From NCBI RefSeq assembly GCF_009711345.1, contig NZ_SMMA01000064.1:248001-312000 (forward strand): 64,000 bases of DNA, in the 5' to 3' direction. The stretch comes from Pseudovibrio flavus (GTDB taxonomy: Bacteria > Pseudomonadota > Alphaproteobacteria > Rhizobiales > Stappiaceae). Position 1 is the first letter of the stretch; every line of letters begins with the position of its first letter. This document shows, piece by piece, positions 36,884 to 45,932 of this stretch. Position numbers and translations under genes: made by a program. The notes below the pieces were generated by a model. It saw nothing but the letters and a program-made list of their open reading frames with translations, did not search any database and had not been told where the DNA came from.

Positions 36884-37507
36884 ATGAGCCACAGAAAACT
36901 AGAGCCCGGCCGCCTTGTTCTGGCTACCCACAACAAGGGCAAGCTTAAGGAAATTCAGGATCTCTTGGCACCGCACGGCTACGAAGTCATTTCGGCAGCC
37001 GAGCTGGACCTCCCTGAACCGGTTGAAGACGGAGACACGTTCGAAGCAAATGCGCTTATCAAAGCAGCGGCGGCGGCAAACGCCTCTGGTTTGCCAGCAC
37101 TTGCTGACGATAGTGGGTTCTGTGTGAAGGCGCTTAACGACGCCCCTGGCATTTACTCCGCCCGCTGGGCTGGTCCTACCAAGGACTTTTCTGTGGCAAT
37201 GCAGGCGGTAGAGGATAAGCTGCTAGAAGCTGGCGCTACCTCTACCGCCGATCGCGCCTGTTACTTTGTTGCCGTACTGTGCCTTGCATGGCCAGATGGT
37301 CATGCCCAGTACTACCGCGGCGAAGTGCACGGAACCGCGATCTGGCCGCCAAAGGGCCTTGAAGGTTTCGGCTATGATCCTATGTTCCAGCCAGATGGTT
37401 TTGAAAGAACCTTTGGTGAAATGACATTGGCAGAAAAGCAAGGCGTCGGGGCGAGCCTGTCCCACCGCTCACGTGCGTTCGACCTGTTCAAGGCCGACTG
37501 CCTCTAA
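36884..37507 (+). CDS. rdgB: Non-canonical purine NTP pyrophosphatase (RdgB/HAM1)
   Basis: Hydrolyses dITP and XTP, preventing incorporation of deaminated purines. The protein of 207 residues has VLATHNKGKLKEIQ at the N-terminus, FEANALIKAAAAA with the conserved metal-binding region, LADDSGFCVKALN with the catalytic aspartates, and GFGYDPMFQP with the substrate-binding part. Near the end GASLSHRSRAF matches the family. It sits between rph and hemW, an order seen across alphaproteobacteria. The spacing of 11 and 16 nt supports a single transcript. Confidence 0.96.
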   Translation: MSHRKLEPGRLVLATHNKGKLKEIQDLLAPHGYEVISAAELDLPEPVEDGDTFEANALIKAAAAANASGLPALADDSGFCVKALNDAPGIYSARWAGPTKDFSVAMQAVEDKLLEAGATSTADRACYFVAVLCLAWPDGHAQYYRGEVHGTAIWPPKGLEGFGYDPMFQPDGFERTFGEMTLAEKQGVGASLSHRSRAFDLFKADCL

Positions 37508-37523
37508 CTTCAAAAAGCAAAAA

Positions 37524-38687
37524 ATGACTGTGCAACCGGACGGCGGATTTGGAATCTATGTGCATTGGCCCTTCTGTTTGGCCAAATGCCCGTATTGTGA
37601 CTTTAACTCACACGTTCGCCACCAGCCGGTTTCACAGCAAGCTTATGCTGACGCTCTCATCAAAGAGCTTTCGTGGTTTGCCGAGCAGACCAAGGGGCGT
37701 GAAGTTGGCTCTATCTTCTTCGGCGGAGGTACACCTTCGCTGATGGAACCGCAAACGGTTGCCGCCATTATCGACGCGATTGCCGACAAATGGTCGCTTG
37801 CGCCAAGCGCTGAAATTTCCATGGAAGCTAATCCCACCAGCGTGGAGGCAAACCGGTTCGCCGGTTATCGCGCAGCCGGTGTAAACAGGCTTTCGGTGGG
37901 TATTCAGGCGCTTAACGATCGTGATTTGAAGATCCTTGGCCGCCAGCATAACGTAGCTGAGGCTATCCGCGCCGTAGAGACCGCGCGAAAGACGTTCCCG
38001 CAGATTTCTTTTGATCTCATCTATGCTCGCCCGGAACAAACCTTGGAAGGCTGGCGCGAGGAGATCAATTTAGCGATTGATTTGGCTGCTGATCACCTTT
38101 CCATGTACCAGCTGACAATCGAGGAAGGCACCATGTTCCACCGCCTCTATGCGGCTGGAAAAATGGATATCCTCGATCCGGATAAAGCGGCGGATCTTTA
38201 TGATTTGACGCAGGAAATCACCGCACAGCGCGGCCTACCCGCCTATGAGGTTTCCAACCATGCCGCGCCTGGCTCCGAGTGCAAGCACAATCTCGTTTAT
38301 TGGCGCTATGGTGATTATGTCGGCGTAGGGCCCGGTGCCCACGGGCGCATCACCCGTGAGGACGGCAGCAAGCTGGCGACCTCTATGGAAAAGCACCCTG
38401 AAACGTGGATGGGCCTTGTCGATAGCGCTGGCATTGGCGTCACCGAGTCCTTTGATCTGACCACAGAAGAGCAAGGCGATGAAATGCTGCTAATGGGGCT
38501 GCGCCTTGTCGAGGGGCTGGATGTACCGCGCTATGAAGCGCTGTCTGGCCGCACCTTCAACCAGCGCCGCCTTTCCCAGTTGCAGGAAAATGGCATGGTG
38601 GAGTGGATTGGCAATACCCGCCTTAGAGCAACGCCGCAGGGTATGTGCCTACTTAACGCTGTGCTGGGTGAGTTGGTCTCAGACTAG
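37524..38687 (+). CDS. hemW: Radical SAM protein HemW (haem chaperone-like)
   Basis: Radical SAM enzyme formerly called coproporphyrinogen III oxidase-like; HemW binds haem and delivers it to respiratory proteins rather than oxidising coproporphyrinogen. The iron-sulphur motif is WPFCLAKCPYCDFNSHV near residue 11, with the C-x3-C-x2-C spacing plus Phe. The SAM-binding part includes FFGGGTPSLM and ISMEANP. The C-terminal HemN-like winged helix contains EEQGDEMLLMGLRLVEGL. The protein lacks the second conserved cysteine of true HemN after this motif, fitting HemW. I start at ATG 37524 (387 residues); the frame reaches into the end of rdgB but this is not family-like. Confidence 0.94.
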   Translation: MTVQPDGGFGIYVHWPFCLAKCPYCDFNSHVRHQPVSQQAYADALIKELSWFAEQTKGREVGSIFFGGGTPSLMEPQTVAAIIDAIADKWSLAPSAEISMEANPTSVEANRFAGYRAAGVNRLSVGIQALNDRDLKILGRQHNVAEAIRAVETARKTFPQISFDLIYARPEQTLEGWREEINLAIDLAADHLSMYQLTIEEGTMFHRLYAAGKMDILDPDKAADLYDLTQEITAQRGLPAYEVSNHAAPGSECKHNLVYWRYGDYVGVGPGAHGRITREDGSKLATSMEKHPETWMGLVDSAGIGVTESFDLTTEEQGDEMLLMGLRLVEGLDVPRYEALSGRTFNQRRLSQLQENGMVEWIGNTRLRATPQGMCLLNAVLGELVSD

Positions 38688-38990
38688 CTCCATTACTCTT
38701 CTTTCGAGCTGCAGAATTCCCATCGTATTTGGGTGGAAATAGTTGCGTAGCCTAAAATGGCTGCTTCTATTTGTGCGTTGCACATTAATGGTTTTTCCAG
38801 ATATTCACAGATAGACCCGCGTATTGACGCTATAATACGCGCTAAAACCTTGACCAATCACCATTCGACTATCCTATATGTTGAGGTTCTAAGTGATTAA
38901 ACCTAAGAATTTTGCAGTGCACTAAGCGGGAGGCTGCTGCCATAGAGCAGTAATAGGGCACGAGCGGCATCACGAGCGGAGGCGTACCAG
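38688..38990. promoter_or_regulatory. Intergenic region upstream of phaZ
   Basis: A 300-bp AT-rich stretch with no gene I can support. It holds a perfect inverted repeat, CGCGTATT-N8-AATACGCG (38818-38841), a possible promoter (TTGACC near 38850, about 17 bp before CCTATA), and a TGC-rich block near 38914 (TTGCAGTGCAC). The latter recalls PHA-regulator sites in spirit only. A GGAGG ribosome site at 38978-38982 is 8 nt before the TTG of phaZ. Confidence 0.5.
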
Positions 38991-40244
38991 TTGCTTTATT
39001 ACCAACTCTACGAGCTAAATCACGCAGCCCTTACGCCAATGCGCGCCGTTGCTGATGCAACCCGCATGTACTTCAAAAACCCGCTAAACCCAGCAACGCA
39101 CACCTACCTTGGCCGCAATATCGCCGCGTCCTGCGAGCTTCTGGAGCGCATGACCCGCCGGTATAGCAAGCCTGAGTTCGGGCTGGATAGCACAGTGGTA
39201 TCGGGCGAGCGGGTGGCGGTGGTTGAAAATACCGTTTGGTCGAAGCCGTTCTGCGATCTTGTCCATTTTGAACGCCAGACCACTCGAAAGCGCCGTCAGG
39301 ACCCGAAAATTCTGGTTGTCGCGCCAATGTCCGGCCACTTCGCTACGCTGCTGCGCGGCACCGTAGAGGCGCTTCTGCCTGACCTTGAGGTCTTTATCAC
39401 CGATTGGCAGGATGCGCGGCAGGTGCCGGTGACAGATGGGCAATTCGATCTTGATGATTACATCGACTACATCACCGAGATGCTGGAGTTCTTGGGTCCG
39501 AACACACATGTTTTAGCGGTCTGCCAGCCATCGGTTCCGGTTTTTGCTGCTGTTTCCCTGATGGAGGAAGACAAAAATCCGTGCGCTCCGGCGACCTTGA
39601 CCATGATGGGCGGGCCGATTGATACCCGTGAAGCGCCGACAGCGGTCAACGACCTTGCCATGGAAAAGGGGATCGACTGGTTCCGCAGCCATGTCATTAT
39701 GACTGTGCCGTTCCCGCATATGGGTATGATGCGCGAGGTTTATCCGGGCTTTTTGCAGCTCTCCGGCTTTATGAGTATGAATCTGGACCGCCATCTGGTT
39801 GCCCATCGTGATTTCTTCCAGCATCTGGTGGAAGGTGATGGTGATAGCGCGGAAAAGCACCGCGACTTTTACGATGAATACCTTGCGGTGATGGATTTGA
39901 CTGCCGAGTTCTATCTGCAAACCGTCGAGACCGTGTTTATTGAGCACTCGTTGCCGAGAGGCATCATGCGCCATCGCGGGCGTTTGGTGGATCCGTCTAA
40001 AATCACCCGTACGGCGATTTTCACCGTGGAAGGGGAAAAGGACGATATCTCCGGCATCGGCCAAACCAAGGCTGCCCATACGCTAACGCCAAATCTTTCT
40101 GACGATAAACGCGCGCACTATGAGCAACCCGGCGTTGGTCATTATGGGGTGTTCAATGGTTCGCGGTATCGCTCGGAAATTGCTCCGCGTATTCTTGATT
40201 TCATCAAGACCCATAAAACGCTTGCCGATGAAGTCACCATGTAA
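38991..40244 (+). CDS. phaZ: Intracellular polyhydroxyalkanoate depolymerase
   Basis: Breaks down stored polyhydroxybutyrate. The 417-residue alpha/beta-hydrolase matches the intracellular PhaZ type. The N-terminus MLYYQLYELNHAALTPMRA and the catalytic elbow VLAVCQPSVPV, with Cys178 as probable nucleophile in place of serine, are family features. The aspartate and histidine are likely in AIFTVEGEKDDISG and PGVGHYGVFNG. The start is TTG at 38991, supported by GGAGG 8 nt upstream. No phasin or synthase is near, so it is an isolated storage gene. The 300-bp upstream region has an inverted repeat that could be an operator. Confidence 0.94.
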   Translation: MLYYQLYELNHAALTPMRAVADATRMYFKNPLNPATHTYLGRNIAASCELLERMTRRYSKPEFGLDSTVVSGERVAVVENTVWSKPFCDLVHFERQTTRKRRQDPKILVVAPMSGHFATLLRGTVEALLPDLEVFITDWQDARQVPVTDGQFDLDDYIDYITEMLEFLGPNTHVLAVCQPSVPVFAAVSLMEEDKNPCAPATLTMMGGPIDTREAPTAVNDLAMEKGIDWFRSHVIMTVPFPHMGMMREVYPGFLQLSGFMSMNLDRHLVAHRDFFQHLVEGDGDSAEKHRDFYDEYLAVMDLTAEFYLQTVETVFIEHSLPRGIMRHRGRLVDPSKITRTAIFTVEGEKDDISGIGQTKAAHTLTPNLSDDKRAHYEQPGVGHYGVFNGSRYRSEIAPRILDFIKTHKTLADEVTM

Positions 40245-40327
40245 ACGTAGTTTTAAATAATAAAACAAAGCGCTTACGTCTTCATTTGGTAAAAGTGAAT
40301 GTTCCTATGTGGTTATGCATGGTTACG

Positions 40328-40341
40328 TTCGCAAGTGCGAA
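40328..40341. promoter_or_regulatory. Short palindrome upstream of the DUF2852 gene
   Basis: TTCGCA-AG-TGCGAA is a perfect inverted repeat about 90 bp before the start codon and 84 bp after the phaZ stop. It could be an operator or a weak transcription stop; nothing else in the gap decides. Confidence 0.35.
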
Positions 40342-40429
40342 GTTCTTAAATAAAAATAATATGCAAAAACACTTGAATCCTACCTTAGGGCAACTAACTC
40401 AATACTTGTGTTAGATTAAGGAGGAAAGA

Positions 40430-40852
40430 ATGGCGTTGTCCAACACAATCCGGCCCGAGTGGAATCCGGTGATGATCGGATTGATGATACTTGGATTTAT
40501 TATTGCCTGGCCTCTCGGCTTACTTGTGATCGCCTATATTATCTGGGGTGATCAGTTTCCAGCCTTTAAGCAGGACGTAAAGCGTTGCTGGAAAGACAGT
40601 CCGTTTTCTGAAAGCACCACTTACACCCGTAGTGGCCGCACCGGAAACGCGGCGTTCGACGATTACCGCGAACAGGAGCTGGAGCGCTTGGAAGAAGAGC
40701 GTAAGAAGCTGGATGCGATGCGTGAAGACTTTGACAAGTACATGAAGGAGCTTCGCCGCGCACGGGATAAGGAGGAGTTCGACCGGTTTATGGCTGCTCG
40801 CAAGGGCCGTCCAGCGGGACACCCTTCCGAGGCTGAAGGCTTCTCCGGCTAA
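40430..40852 (+). CDS. DUF2852 membrane protein
   Basis: A 140-residue protein with one or two N-terminal membrane segments (about 13-42, reading MIGLMILGFIIAWPLGLLV) and a cytoplasmic tail. The tail contains a long helical, highly charged region from residue 78 (FDDYREQELERLEEERKKL) that looks like a coiled coil and ends near residue 125. This is the DUF2852 layout, common in alphaproteobacteria, with no known function. A strong ribosome site, AAGGAGG, is 7 nt before the ATG, so it may be well expressed. A terminator follows, so it is transcribed alone. Confidence 0.87.
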   Translation: MALSNTIRPEWNPVMIGLMILGFIIAWPLGLLVIAYIIWGDQFPAFKQDVKRCWKDSPFSESTTYTRSGRTGNAAFDDYREQELERLEEERKKLDAMREDFDKYMKELRRARDKEEFDRFMAARKGRPAGHPSEAEGFSG

Positions 40853-40876
40853 AACAACGGCCGGAACTATAGTTAG

Positions 40877-40904
40877 AAGACGCGGCGCAATCCGCGTCTT
40901 TTTT
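40877..40904 (+). terminator. Intrinsic terminator after the DUF2852 gene
   Basis: A 9-bp perfect stem, AAGACGCGG (40877-40885) with CCGCGTCTT (40892-40900), a 6-nt loop and TTTTTT. It lies 24 bp after the stop codon. Confidence 0.95.
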
Positions 40905-40999
40905 GCCTTTTAGGGGCAAAGGATGTACAGCATGGATGAGCAGATCCCTGCGCTTAGCCACATTGTGATTTCAACTTTTCATTTATCGATGAAACGCCA

Positions 41000-41743
41000 G
41001 TGAGATTTTTATTTTCCAAGCCTGCACCTAGCCTGCCTGACACGATAGAAGTCGAGAACGAGAACGGTTCGTACACCATCCGGCTGCGCCGAAACGAGCG
41101 CGCCAAGCGGTATATCCTGCGCGTGCCAACAGGTGAAAAGCTACCGGTGCTGACAGTGCCCAAGGGCGGCAAGCTGGAAACGGCTCGTGATTTCGCCAAA
41201 AGGCAAATCGGCTGGCTGGAAGATAAGCTGGAAAAACGGCACGCGCCCGTTTCTGCTGGTGATGGCAATGCTGTCCCGTTTCGCGGTATTCCTCACGATG
41301 TGCTCTATTCGCAGAAACTGCGCGGCGGCGTTCAGCTTCTGAAAAGCGAAGAGGGGCAGCCCTACTTCTCGGTCTCAGGTGACCCTAATAACCTTTCCAA
41401 GCGCTTGGTCGACTTCTTGAAAAAGCAGGCCAGACAAGACCTTGAGCAGGCGGTTGACCGTCATGCCAAGACGCTTGGCAAAAAGGTTGCGACGGTTTCC
41501 ATTCGCGATACCAAGAGCCGTTGGGGCTCTTGTACGTCTGATGGCCGCCTGTCGTTTTCATGGCGGCTCATCCTCGCGCCGCCTGAAGTGTTGGATTATG
41601 TGGCAGCTCATGAGGTTGCCCATCTGGTGCATATGAACCATTCGCCTGACTTCTGGCAGGTCTGCACCCAGCTTGCCCCACATACTCCAAAGGCGCGGCG
41701 TTGGCTGAATGATAACGGTGCTCGGCTGCATCGGTACTTCTGA
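41000..41743 (+). CDS. YgjP-like (DUF45) M48-type zinc metallopeptidase
   Basis: A 247-residue protein whose C-terminal half is the YgjP/DUF45 metal-dependent protease-like domain. The zinc site is HEVAHLVHMNH, a HExxH motif with the third ligand expected a few residues on, followed by SPDFWQV. Conserved RDTKSRWGSCTSDGRLSFSW precedes it. The N-terminal part contains NERAKRYILRVPTG, also family-typical. The start is GTG at 41000. Substrate unknown; related proteins are thought to act in the cytoplasm. It is followed by the VOC gene on the same strand. Confidence 0.89.
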   Translation: MRFLFSKPAPSLPDTIEVENENGSYTIRLRRNERAKRYILRVPTGEKLPVLTVPKGGKLETARDFAKRQIGWLEDKLEKRHAPVSAGDGNAVPFRGIPHDVLYSQKLRGGVQLLKSEEGQPYFSVSGDPNNLSKRLVDFLKKQARQDLEQAVDRHAKTLGKKVATVSIRDTKSRWGSCTSDGRLSFSWRLILAPPEVLDYVAAHEVAHLVHMNHSPDFWQVCTQLAPHTPKARRWLNDNGARLHRYF

Positions 41744-41834
41744 GTATAAAAGCCTGCAAAAGCAGTTCCTTCCGTTGTTCACGGCTTGGCATTGGCTAGA
41801 CTGATCGCATTTGTTGCTCAGTGAGGTTAGGCGC

Positions 41835-42239
41835 GTGAATCAAAGCATTGCCCATATCGCCCTTGTGGTGCGCGATTATGATGAAGCCATCGACTTTTAT
41901 GTCTCCAAGCTTGGGTTTGAGCTGGTGGACGACACCTACCAACCGGAACAGGACAAGCGCTGGGTTGTTGTGCGCCCGAAGGGGCAAGGCTCGTGCTCGC
42001 TGCTTCTTGCACAGGCCTCGAACGAGCGACAAGCGGCATTTATTGGCGATCAAGCTGGTGGGCGGGTGTTCTTGTTCCTCAGAACTGATGACTTCTGGCG
42101 CGATTACGACAGCCTACTCAAAAAGGGCATCGAGTTCGTGCGTGAACCGCTAGAGGCCGAGTACGGCACTGTCGCGGTGTTCAAAGACCTCTATGGCAAC
42201 CTGTGGGATTTGATCGAGTTTGCTAACGGAAGGCCTTAA
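41835..42239 (+). CDS. VOC-family (glyoxalase/bleomycin resistance-like) protein
   Basis: A 134-residue protein of the vicinal oxygen chelate fold, made of two beta-alpha-beta-beta-beta units: SIAHIALVVRDYDEAIDFYVSKLGF opens the first, and RVFLFLRTDDFWRDYDSL the second. Near the end, YGTVAVFKDLYGNLWDLIEF carries a glutamate that is usually a metal ligand. Substrate is unknown; single-domain VOC proteins can be lyases, dioxygenases or binding proteins. The GTG at 41835 has GAGG 8 nt upstream, better than the TTG at 41811. Its end faces the penicillin-binding protein gene. Confidence 0.85.
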   Translation: MNQSIAHIALVVRDYDEAIDFYVSKLGFELVDDTYQPEQDKRWVVVRPKGQGSCSLLLAQASNERQAAFIGDQAGGRVFLFLRTDDFWRDYDSLLKKGIEFVREPLEAEYGTVAVFKDLYGNLWDLIEFANGRP

Positions 42240-42250
42240 AGAGGCCTTCC
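42228..42250. terminator. Hairpin between the VOC and PBP genes
   Basis: An 8-bp stem, GGAAGGCC (42228-42235) with GGCCTTCC (42243-42250), around TTAAAGA. It overlaps the VOC stop codon and lies 10 bp past the PBP stop. No strong T-run on either side, so a modest candidate. Confidence 0.5.
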
Positions 42251-42260
42251 TGCTATTGCT

Positions 42261-44606
42261 TTAGCCGCCGAACAAGCGGTTGAGCAGGTTCATCGGCCCG
42301 CTTCGCTGCGGTGCTTGCTGTTGTTGTTGCTGCGGATAGTTTGGCGATGGCGTTCCCATTCCTTGCGGCGGTAATGCGAAGCCAGATGGCGCTTGTGGTC
42401 GCGGCGCAACCTGCTGACTGCCCTGATAAATTGGCCCCAGATGCAGCGGCACGCCCGGAAGGCGCGTCACTGGTACATTGGCGTGCATCGCCGTCATGGC
42501 CTTCTGCCAGATTTCTGCAGGCAACTTGCCACCCGTTACCTTTTTCATTGGCGAGTTGTTGTCATTGCCAAGCCAGACACCGGTGGTTAGCGAGCCCGTG
42601 TAGCCAATAAACCATGCATCGCGGAACCCTTGCGTCGTGCCGGTTTTGCCGCCAACAGGGCGGCCTTCAAGCTGGGCTTTCCTACCCGTGCCATTGGCGA
42701 CAACATGAGCCATCATGGTGTTGATTTCACTCACCTTGTCACCGCGAATAACGCGGCCCAACCCGTCACTGCTGCGGTTGTAAAGAACCTTGCCCTCTTC
42801 TGTGGTGATGCGGCGAACAATGTGCGGAACAATGCCATAACCACCATTTGCAAACGGCACGTACGAGGCTGTCATTTCCAGCGGAGTGACTTCTGAGGTG
42901 CCAAGGGCAAGCGAATTGTTGGCCTTAAGCGGCGAGCTGATACCAAGGCGGCGTGCCGTCTTGACCACCTGAGATGGCTTTACTTCCCGTCCCAGCTGCA
43001 CCGAGATGGTGTTGATGGAATTTGCCAGCGCGTAAGTCAGGTTCACATCGCCGTAGTAGCGATTGGTGTAGTTCTTTGGAGACCAGTTGCCGATGGTGAT
43101 TGGCCTATCCGTGCGCATAGTGTAGGGCGACATGCCGCTTTCCAGCGCGGTGAGAAACACGAAAGGCTTGAACGCAGAGCCCGGTTGGCGCTTGGCATAA
43201 ACGGCGCGGTTATACTGGCTCTGGCTGTAGCTGTAGCCGCCAACCATAGCGCGGATGGCCCCTGCCCCGTTCAAGGTCACAATGGCCCCTTGGGTGACGT
43301 TCTGATCGCCGCGATGCTCGCGGATAGCGCTGGTCAGCGCCTGCTCCGCTGCGTTCTGCATGTCCACATCGATGGTGGTATCGACGATAAGGTCTTCGCT
43401 AATGCCGCCCACATAGCTAGGCAGCAGATCCATCACATAGTCGGCCACATAGTTATCACCGCCTTGGTTGAAGCGACCAGAAACCTTTGCAGGACTAATC
43501 AAAGCATCTTTGGTTTCCTGCGCGGTGATAAAGCCTTCATCGTGCATGGCTGTCAGAACAAGATGAGCGCGGCTTTCGGCAAGGGCCGGATTGCGCGTTG
43601 GCGCATAGCGTGATGGCGCTTTCAAAAGTCCGGCGATGGTTGCCGCTTCTGCAATGGTCACAAGACGGGCGGACTTGCCGTAGTAGCGGCGGGCTGCAGC
43701 ATCAACGCCGTATGCGCCGGCGCCAAGATAAACACGGTTGAGGTACATCTCGAGGATCTCATCCTTCGAGTAGTTCGCCTCAAGCCACAAGGCCATAACC
43801 GCTTCCTGCACCTTACGTTTGAAAGTACGTTCCGGCTTCAAAAACAAGTTCTTGGCAAGCTGCTGGGTAAGCGTAGAACCGCCCTGAACGGTTCTGCCAC
43901 TGGTGTAGTTGGTTACTGCTGCGCGGAAAAGACCAATTGGATCGATTCCGAAATGATATCGGAATCGCCTGTCCTCAATCGCGATAACAGCATTAGGCAG
44001 GTAGCTTGGCAGCTGCTCAAGGCGAATGGCTTCACCGCCCGTATCACCTCGGTTGGCGATCAGGTTGCCGTTCGCTGCGATGACCCGCACGTTCGGTGGG
44101 CGCTGCGGCACAGCCCATTCCGAGGCCGGTGGCAGATGCGCGCCGTAATAGATGAGAACACAGGTTGCGATAATTGCGCCCCAGATCCCTGCAACAAGGC
44201 TCCAGTAGGCACAGAACCTGAAGGCCCTGACAATCCAGCTACGCCCACCTTTTTTGCCCGATTTACGCGGACGCATGGCGTCATCTAGCGCTGTAAGCGT
44301 TTGCTTCTTGGCCTTACGCGTTGGTCGTTTGGCTGATCGCGCCGGAGGCGGTGGTGGTGCTGGTGGTCGTTTCGGCGGCGGGGCCGCCGGCTTTCGCGCA
44401 GCAGGGCGCGGCTTGGATGGCTGACCTTGAGTACTCTGGCTTTGCTGGCGTTTGCGCACCACGCGCGGCATTTCGATTGGCTCTTCCATAAGCTCATCGA
44501 AATACGGCTCGTCGCTGCGCATTCTGGGCGTGCGAGGACGCTGGCGCGTTTGCGCGCCACGAGGTCCGGGCTGAGCCCTGCTAGTGCCAGAGTGGCGAGG
44601 TGCCAT
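42261..44606 (-). CDS. Class A penicillin-binding protein (PBP1-type)
   Basis: Bifunctional peptidoglycan synthase. The transglycosylase (GT51) domain has EDRRFRYHFGIDPIG with the catalytic glutamate and GGSTLTQQLAKN. The transpeptidase domain carries SxxK as GSAFKPF, SxN as SINT and KTG as GKTGTTQG. It is anchored by one transmembrane segment (about 130-155). The first 125 residues are cytoplasmic, very basic and proline-rich, with a proline/alanine run (about 70-90); the C-terminus ends in a glutamine/proline-rich tail. Such tails are common in Rhizobiales. Length 781. The LpoA-like lipoprotein elsewhere in the window could be its activator by family analogy. Confidence 0.93.
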   Translation of the reverse strand: MAPRHSGTSRAQPGPRGAQTRQRPRTPRMRSDEPYFDELMEEPIEMPRVVRKRQQSQSTQGQPSKPRPAARKPAAPPPKRPPAPPPPPARSAKRPTRKAKKQTLTALDDAMRPRKSGKKGGRSWIVRAFRFCAYWSLVAGIWGAIIATCVLIYYGAHLPPASEWAVPQRPPNVRVIAANGNLIANRGDTGGEAIRLEQLPSYLPNAVIAIEDRRFRYHFGIDPIGLFRAAVTNYTSGRTVQGGSTLTQQLAKNLFLKPERTFKRKVQEAVMALWLEANYSKDEILEMYLNRVYLGAGAYGVDAAARRYYGKSARLVTIAEAATIAGLLKAPSRYAPTRNPALAESRAHLVLTAMHDEGFITAQETKDALISPAKVSGRFNQGGDNYVADYVMDLLPSYVGGISEDLIVDTTIDVDMQNAAEQALTSAIREHRGDQNVTQGAIVTLNGAGAIRAMVGGYSYSQSQYNRAVYAKRQPGSAFKPFVFLTALESGMSPYTMRTDRPITIGNWSPKNYTNRYYGDVNLTYALANSINTISVQLGREVKPSQVVKTARRLGISSPLKANNSLALGTSEVTPLEMTASYVPFANGGYGIVPHIVRRITTEEGKVLYNRSSDGLGRVIRGDKVSEINTMMAHVVANGTGRKAQLEGRPVGGKTGTTQGFRDAWFIGYTGSLTTGVWLGNDNNSPMKKVTGGKLPAEIWQKAMTAMHANVPVTRLPGVPLHLGPIYQGSQQVAPRPQAPSGFALPPQGMGTPSPNYPQQQQQQAPQRSGPMNLLNRLFGG

Positions 44607-44755
44607 GGCGCCCGACTTTTCCTTGGTTGCTGTGATAATAAAAAATTATCCGAAAGGTTAAGCCAGTAGCCTTAAAACCAAGTTAAAAAGCCCCCTTAAA
44701 CTAGGGGTGAAAAAGAAGAGCGAAGTGTCAGGATATCAGGGTTCCGCGAGGTTTT

Positions 44756-45694
44756 TTAGCTCGCATAGCGGCTGGCGTCGGCACCGTAATAGTTAACATA
44801 GCGATCGCTGAGGGCGGATACAGGTAAAATGATGAGAACATCGGTTGTGCCGAACTGATTATCAATTACGGCGCCGCTACCGATGTAAGCCCCAAGGCGC
44901 AAATACCCTTTCACCAGTGGTGGTAGAGCCCTCAGGGCAGCCTTCTGGTCTACCCTGTCCTTTTCTATCCGGTTCATCTCAACATATTGGTCTGGAAGCG
45001 CTTTCACATCCCACTCTGGCGGGGCACTTGCAAAGTGATGCAAGAACGAGAGCTGGTCCGCGAGCAGATCGGGGTCCGTACCCTCAATTGAAGCACAGCC
45101 GATCATCACATCGACGTTGTTCATCAAAACGTAAGACCAGATGCCGTGCCAGAGGAGTTCGACAGTTTTCTTGGTGCGGTAAGGCTTCATTACGCATGAG
45201 CGGCCAAGCTCCATAAAGGTCTTGTCGCTATGCCGATCCAGTAATGGCTGGATGTCATATTCGCCCGCCGTATAAAAACCGCCATGCATTTCCGCCGTGT
45301 TTTGAGTAAGCAGGCGATAGGTGCCGACAATTTCTGGCCGCGCTTTTGCGAACGGTTGCGGCTTGACCTGACTGTTATGATCTACCACCAGCATATGATC
45401 GCAGATTTCGTCATATTGATCGGCATCAAGGCGCGTCATCTGGGTCTGCGAATCCGCAATCGCTGACATTTCCTCGTAGAAAATGTGGTAGCGCAGCCTT
45501 TGGGCTTCCTTTAGCTCCTTGGCGTTCTGCGCAAGTCGTACCTCTAACGGCCCCTTTTTGCCAAGGGAAGGTGGTGGTGAGAAGCGGTCTCGTATGGGCG
45601 CAGGAACCCAGCGGGAGGGTTCGAAATAAGGTGGTTTAAGGGGCGAGAACATTTTGACGATGCTCATCGGAGATAAACGACCAGACGCTGTCAT
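44756..45694 (-). CDS. GNAT-type acyl-ACP acyltransferase (OlsB-like)
   Basis: Protein of 312 residues with the N-acyltransferase fold. In Rhizobiales OlsB makes the first step of ornithine lipid synthesis. Conserved stretches LRYHIFYEEMSA, ARPEIVGTYRLLTQ, FMELGRSCVMKPYRTKKTVELLW and MIGCASIEGTDP fit this family. The start is ATG at 45694, with GGGAGG about 10 nt upstream; the frame reaches to 45727. There is no OlsA-like gene beside it, so a different acyl acceptor is possible. The region before it contains an inverted repeat (45855-45872). It may be part of a minus-strand run from comM to the PBP gene. Confidence 0.82.
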   Translation of the reverse strand: MTASGRLSPMSIVKMFSPLKPPYFEPSRWVPAPIRDRFSPPPSLGKKGPLEVRLAQNAKELKEAQRLRYHIFYEEMSAIADSQTQMTRLDADQYDEICDHMLVVDHNSQVKPQPFAKARPEIVGTYRLLTQNTAEMHGGFYTAGEYDIQPLLDRHSDKTFMELGRSCVMKPYRTKKTVELLWHGIWSYVLMNNVDVMIGCASIEGTDPDLLADQLSFLHHFASAPPEWDVKALPDQYVEMNRIEKDRVDQKAALRALPPLVKGYLRLGAYIGSGAVIDNQFGTTDVLIILPVSALSDRYVNYYGADASRYAS

Positions 45695-45854
45695 TGCTTC
45701 ACTTCCTCCCAAACACCTGAGCTGCACTTTTGTGCCGAGTTGACCTCAAGCTGCTTAGAACTGCCAGTTTGATATCCAGTGATACAAATACCAATCTTTC
45801 CTCGGGCAAATCTAAAACATGGTTTTAGTACAATAACATGACAGTACTTTAGAA

Positions 45855-45872
45855 ACATACATTCCAGTATGT
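45855..45872. promoter_or_regulatory. Inverted repeat upstream of the olsB-like gene
   Basis: ACATAC-N6-GTATGT, perfect 6-bp arms, about 160 bp before the start codon and 60 bp after the kinase stop. It may be an operator; the surroundings are AT-rich. No other feature is visible in this 240-bp gap. Confidence 0.35.
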
Positions 45873-45932
45873 AAGCACCAATCCATTAAAAGCGCTTTAA
45901 ACACCGCTACCAAGTATTATATCGCTGCTTTT

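Noticed and set aside
38821-38835. TTGACG and TATAAT close together upstream of phaZ
   Set aside because: The boxes are only about two bases apart, so they cannot be a sigma-70 promoter pair; they are part of the inverted repeat.
44340-44420. Repeat array in the PBP gene N-terminus
   Set aside because: The proline- and alanine-coding run is a low-complexity cytoplasmic tail of the protein, not a CRISPR or DNA repeat.
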